Shown piece after piece: positions 11,995 to 12,074 of a DNA stretch of 12,074 nucleotides. Origin of the DNA: Actinomycetes bacterium (GTDB lineage Bacteria > Actinomycetota > Thermoleophilia > Solirubrobacterales > Solirubrobacteraceae). The notes beneath the pieces were generated by a model. The model did no database searches, was not told the origin of the DNA, and saw only the letters and a list, made by a program, of their open reading frames with translations. Numbering within the stretch: position 1 is the stretch's first letter; each line of letters opens with the position of its first letter. The stretch spans positions 1 through 12,074 of the forward strand of contig JAEZDB010000019.1 in the NCBI GenBank assembly GCA_023429855.1, in the 5' to 3' direction. The translations under genes and the position numbers were made by a program.

Positions 11995-12038
11995 GGCGCG
12001 CCTGCGGAACCGCCCCCCGCGGCCCGTGGCGGCGCGCC
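11995..12038. repeat. Paired GGCGCGCC palindromes
   Basis: GGCGCGCC occurs at 11995-12002 and 12031-12038, enclosing a 28-base GC-rich segment that itself contains CCGCC (12010-12014) and GGCGG (12028-12032). The two copies can pair as a stem and might terminate arsM transcription, but there is no T tract. The final 30 bases of the window turn AT-richer (TGATAAGG to TATCTTATTCA) and may be the start of another control region. Confidence 0.35.
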
Positions 12039-12074
12039 GGCGGCGTGATAAGGCCGCAGCCAGTATCTTATTCA

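Noticed and set aside
1..12074. CRISPR array, tRNA, insertion sequence or attachment site
   Set aside because: No regularly spaced repeats, cloverleaf-like segments, transposase motifs or long terminal repeats were found on reading the window.

Overview
The window is GC-rich (visibly about 70% G+C, strong G/C bias at third codon positions), densely packed, uses GTG starts and 4-bp ATGA/GTGA overlaps, and has TANNNT-type -10 boxes only 6-8 bases before several start codons. This suggests a high-GC actinobacterium. A Thermoleophilia/Solirubrobacterales-like genome is my best guess from the gene mix, but that is inference, not proof. No rRNA, tRNA, CRISPR array or transposase was seen.

Left part (1-1243, + strand): a small DUF5519 'luciferase domain' protein and a class I SAM-dependent methyltransferase. 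Next comes a minus-strand block (6112 down to 1281): a crotonase-fold enoyl-CoA hydratase/isomerase-like protein, a secreted alpha/beta hydrolase (GTGA overlap with the crotonase gene), then after 124 bp a cholesterol-oxidase-like GMC flavoenzyme and an FAD-linked aldonolactone-oxidase-type enzyme (ATGA overlap). This looks like two translationally coupled pairs, possibly one catabolic operon handling an alcohol, sterol or lactone-type compound. Both the crotonase and the lactone-oxidase-type protein appear to lack a usual active-site glutamate.

Middle part (6124-7831): a small membrane protein gene starts 11 bp from the crotonase start, divergently. A hairpin follows it, then a convergent BKACE (beta-keto acid cleavage, DUF849) gene on the minus strand. 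A small predicted lipoprotein gene is transcribed divergently from BKACE and ends at a strong intrinsic terminator.

Right part (7916-11853) is an arsenic-resistance cluster and the most coherent system in the window. On the minus strand a GAPDH gene overlaps the gene for ArsJ, an MFS transporter. In the described ArsJ pathway GAPDH makes 1-arseno-3-phosphoglycerate from arsenate and ArsJ exports it. Divergent from this pair is arsR (ArsR-family repressor with vicinal cysteines), followed by arsM (arsenite S-adenosylmethyltransferase with an unusual cysteine-rich N-terminal extension). I found a nearly identical 16-bp palindromic element, 5'-ATCGACATTCWTCGAT-3', in both control regions: between the divergent GAPDH and arsR promoters, and between the -10 box and ribosome binding site of arsM. 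It is a strong candidate ArsR operator, so one repressor would control both arsenate export and arsenite methylation. No arsenate reductase or arsenite pump lies within the window. After arsM there is a start-less, in-frame coding-like tail that may be a gene remnant.
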